A DNA stretch of 10,676 bases, taken from the NCBI GenBank assembly GCA_030149025.1, contig JASBSH010000155.1, positions 1 to 10,676 of the forward strand, in the 5' to 3' direction. Made by a program: the position numbers and the translations under genes. Below the pieces are notes generated by a model that searched no databases, was not told where the DNA came from, and saw only the letters and a program-made list of their open reading frames with translations. Below are positions 9,055 to 10,676 of the stretch, one piece after another (the stretch's first letter is position 1; each line of letters opens with the position of its first letter). This DNA is from Actinomycetales bacterium (GTDB lineage: Bacteria; Actinomycetota; Actinomycetes; Actinomycetales; BWSM-131).

Positions 9055-10377
9055 GTGCCCGACCCGCAGACTCCCCCCGACCAGCACGGGGCTCGGGTGT
9101 CGGCCCCCGGCGACGGTTCTCGGCCGGGTGGCCGTCCAGGCGCTCTGAAGGGCCGGCTCCTCGTCGTCGCCGCCATCGTGCTGGTGGCGCTCAACCTTCG
9201 CACGGCGGTCACGGCCGTGGCCCCCGTGCTCGGTGACCTGCGCGACGCCCTGGGCCTGTCCACCACCGGGGCAGGGATCCTCGGGATGCTGCCTCCCTTC
9301 GCGTTCGCCGTGTTCGGCGCGGTCACCCCTGTCGTGATCCGCTGGCTCGGCCTGGAGCGCACGGCGATCCTCACGATGCTCCTGACCTTCCTCGGGCAGG
9401 GCCTGAGAGCGGTTGCCCCGGAGTCGACCAGCTTCCTGGCCCTGTCCCTGCTCGCACTGGGTGGCATGGGCATGGGCAACGTCGTCCTGCCGCCACTGGT
9501 CAAGCGGTACTTCCCGGACCGGATCGGGTCGGTCACCGCCGCGTACGTCCTGGTGATGCAGCTCGGGACGGCGGTGCCGCCGCTGCTGGCCGTGCCAGTG
9601 GCCGACGCGGCGGGCTGGCGGGTCTCGATCGGGCAGTGGGCAGCGCTCGCCGTCGTGGCCGCCGTCCCCTGGCTCCTGCTCGCGGCTCGCGCCCGGCGGG
9701 ACGCGCCTGCGGACGGGACCGGGACGCCGCGCCCGCACGTTCCCGTGCGCGCTCTGCTCACGAGCCGGGTCGCCTGGGGACTGGCCGCCCTGATGGGCAT
9801 CACCTCGTTGAACACGTACGCGCTCTTCGCGTGGCTGCCGGAGATTTTCGTCGACGCGGGCCTCAGCCCGGCGGCCGGTGGCTCGCTGCTGTCGCTCTTC
9901 GCGGCTGTCGGGCTGCCGATGGCGGTCCTGGTCCCGTGGTCGGCGAGCCGGATGCGCAACCCGTTTCCGATCGTGGCGGCCTGCCTGGTCGCCTATGTCG
10001 TCAGCTACCTCGGGCTGGCCCTGGCCCCGGCGGCCGCGCCTGTGCTGTGGACCGTGTTCGCGGGCTTGGCGCCGGCGTCCTTCCCGCTGTCCCTGGCCCT
10101 GGTGAACCTGCGCTCGCGCAGCCATGAGGGGTCGGCGGCGTTGTCCGGGTTCGCGCAGGGCGTCGGCTACCTCGTCGCGGGGCTCGGCCCCCTCGTCGTC
10201 GCCGCGCTGAGGGAGACCACCGGCGGCTGGAAGGTGCCGATGTTCTTCCTGCTGGCCACCCTGGTGCCCCAGGTCGCGGGCGGCTTCATCATCAGCCGGC
10301 GGCGCATGGTGGAGGACGACGTCCGCTCGGTCCTGCGTCATCCGGCGGACACCGCCACCCATACCCTTGACAGGTGA
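9055..10377 (+). CDS. MFS transporter, CynX/NimT family
   Basis: A protein of about 440 residues with roughly twelve hydrophobic segments starting at residue 34. The hallmark of the CynX/NimT branch, ALNLRTAVTAVAPVL, is at 45-59 on the first helix, and a GMGMGNVVLPPLVKRYFP loop follows at 137-154. Residues 212-230 form the central cytoplasmic loop. The family includes the cyanate porter CynX and the 2-nitroimidazole exporter NimT; the substrate here is unknown. I preferred the GTG at 9055, because the -10 TATCAT 7 nt upstream would make the mRNA leaderless; ATG codons at 9031 and 9046 are alternatives lacking ribosome sites and would extend only a disordered tail. It is divergent from a GntR/FCD regulator, its probable controller. 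Its stop overlaps the argS start as GTGA (10374-10377). Confidence 0.87.
   Translation: MPDPQTPPDQHGARVSAPGDGSRPGGRPGALKGRLLVVAAIVLVALNLRTAVTAVAPVLGDLRDALGLSTTGAGILGMLPPFAFAVFGAVTPVVIRWLGLERTAILTMLLTFLGQGLRAVAPESTSFLALSLLALGGMGMGNVVLPPLVKRYFPDRIGSVTAAYVLVMQLGTAVPPLLAVPVADAAGWRVSIGQWAALAVVAAVPWLLLAARARRDAPADGTGTPRPHVPVRALLTSRVAWGLAALMGITSLNTYALFAWLPEIFVDAGLSPAAGGSLLSLFAAVGLPMAVLVPWSASRMRNPFPIVAACLVAYVVSYLGLALAPAAAPVLWTVFAGLAPASFPLSLALVNLRSRSHEGSAALSGFAQGVGYLVAGLGPLVVAALRETTGGWKVPMFFLLATLVPQVAGGFIISRRRMVEDDVRSVLRHPADTATHTLDR
10362..10367 (+). promoter_or_regulatory. candidate -10 box for a leaderless argS transcript
   Basis: TACCCT lies in the last codons of the MFS gene, exactly 6 nt before the argS GTG, so the G of GTG would be the +1 base. 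No ribosome site precedes argS, consistent with either a leaderless mRNA or coupling to the MFS gene. TTGACA at 10367-10372 is too close to act as its -35. Confidence 0.35.
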
Positions 10378-10676
10378 CCCCGGAAGCCCTGTCCGCCGCC
10401 ATCCGTGACGCCCTGGCCGCCCTCGTCGTGGAAGGGCGGCTCACCGTCGACGTGCCCGACGAGGTGAAGGTGGAGCGCCCGCGCAACCGGGAGCACGGCG
10501 ACTGGGCGACCAACGTGGCGATGCAGCTGGGCAAGAAGGCCGGCCTGGCGCCGCGCGACCTGGCGCAGCTGCTGGCGGACCACCTCGGGAAGGTCACCGG
10601 GATCAAAAGCGTCGACGTCGCCGGGCCGGGCTTCCTGAACATCACCCTCGACCCCGCGGCTGCCGGTCAGCTGGCC
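10374..10676 (+). CDS. argS: arginyl-tRNA synthetase, N-terminal part (truncated by window edge)
   Basis: The first 101 codons of the class I synthetase that charges tRNA-Arg. The visible part is the N-terminal additional domain that contacts the tRNA D-loop, recognised from VERPRNREHGDWATNVAMQL at about 35-54 and VAGPGFLNITLD at 82-93. The HIGH-type catalytic motif would lie beyond the edge. The GTG at 10374 forms a GTGA overlap with the stop of the MFS gene. There is no Shine-Dalgarno site of its own. A tRNA-Arg(CCG) gene lies upstream in the same direction, beyond the receiver and transporter genes. Confidence 0.95.
   Translation, partial: MTPEALSAAIRDALAALVVEGRLTVDVPDEVKVERPRNREHGDWATNVAMQLGKKAGLAPRDLAQLLADHLGKVTGIKSVDVAGPGFLNITLDPAAAGQLA

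Noticed and set aside
8977..10362. Very long minus-strand open frame continuing upstream of the GntR gene
   Set aside because: It is antisense to the MFS transporter, of low complexity (Arg/Gly/Asp/His-rich) as expected for shadows in high-GC DNA; a clear ribosome site supports the GTG at 8976.

Overview
The window is typical chromosomal DNA of a high-GC actinomycete (Actinomycetota). GC content is very high, Asn is almost always AAC, GTG starts are common, genes are often joined by 4-bp ATGA/GTGA overlaps, and several genes may have leaderless starts. The order guaB1, long CorC-like gene, short CorC-like gene matches, as I recall it, the mycobacterial Rv1843c-Rv1842c-Rv1841c block. Genus cannot be fixed from this stretch. 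I see no phage, IS element, CRISPR array or obvious recently transferred DNA; most of it is housekeeping.

Left part, minus strand: the first 101 codons of the 2-oxoglutarate dehydrogenase/decarboxylase gene (kgd/sucA) run off the left edge and include a repetitive Gly/Glu-rich linker. Next comes a two-gene ABC exporter operon, ATPase then permease, joined by an ATGA overlap. The ATPase has an Asn where the invariant Walker A lysine should be, which is the most surprising single residue in the window.

Middle part, plus strand: guaB1 (CBS-containing GMP reductase/IMPDH-family enzyme), divergent from the ABC operon across about 48 bp. After a C-rich leader come two membrane CNNM/CBS (HlyC/CorC family) proteins overlapping by ATGA; the second lacks the C-terminal CorC domain. 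Then a membrane-anchored VanY-type D,D-carboxypeptidase (peptidase M15) with a complete zinc site and an unusual cytoplasmic N-terminal region.

Right part: tRNA-Arg(CCG), a stand-alone receiver-domain protein, a convergent GntR/FCD regulator on the minus strand, a divergent CynX/NimT-type MFS transporter, and the beginning of argS, which overlaps the transporter by GTGA and runs off the right edge. A tRNA-Arg gene thus lies about 2.5 kb from its cognate synthetase gene. The GntR protein probably controls the divergent transporter gene and, through coupling, could affect argS.

No clearly new multi-gene system is evident. The best leads are the Walker A substitution, the transporter-argS coupling with a possible leaderless internal promoter, the C-rich (possibly Rho-sensitive) leader before the CorC-like pair, and the duplicated basic motif in the carboxypeptidase N-terminus.
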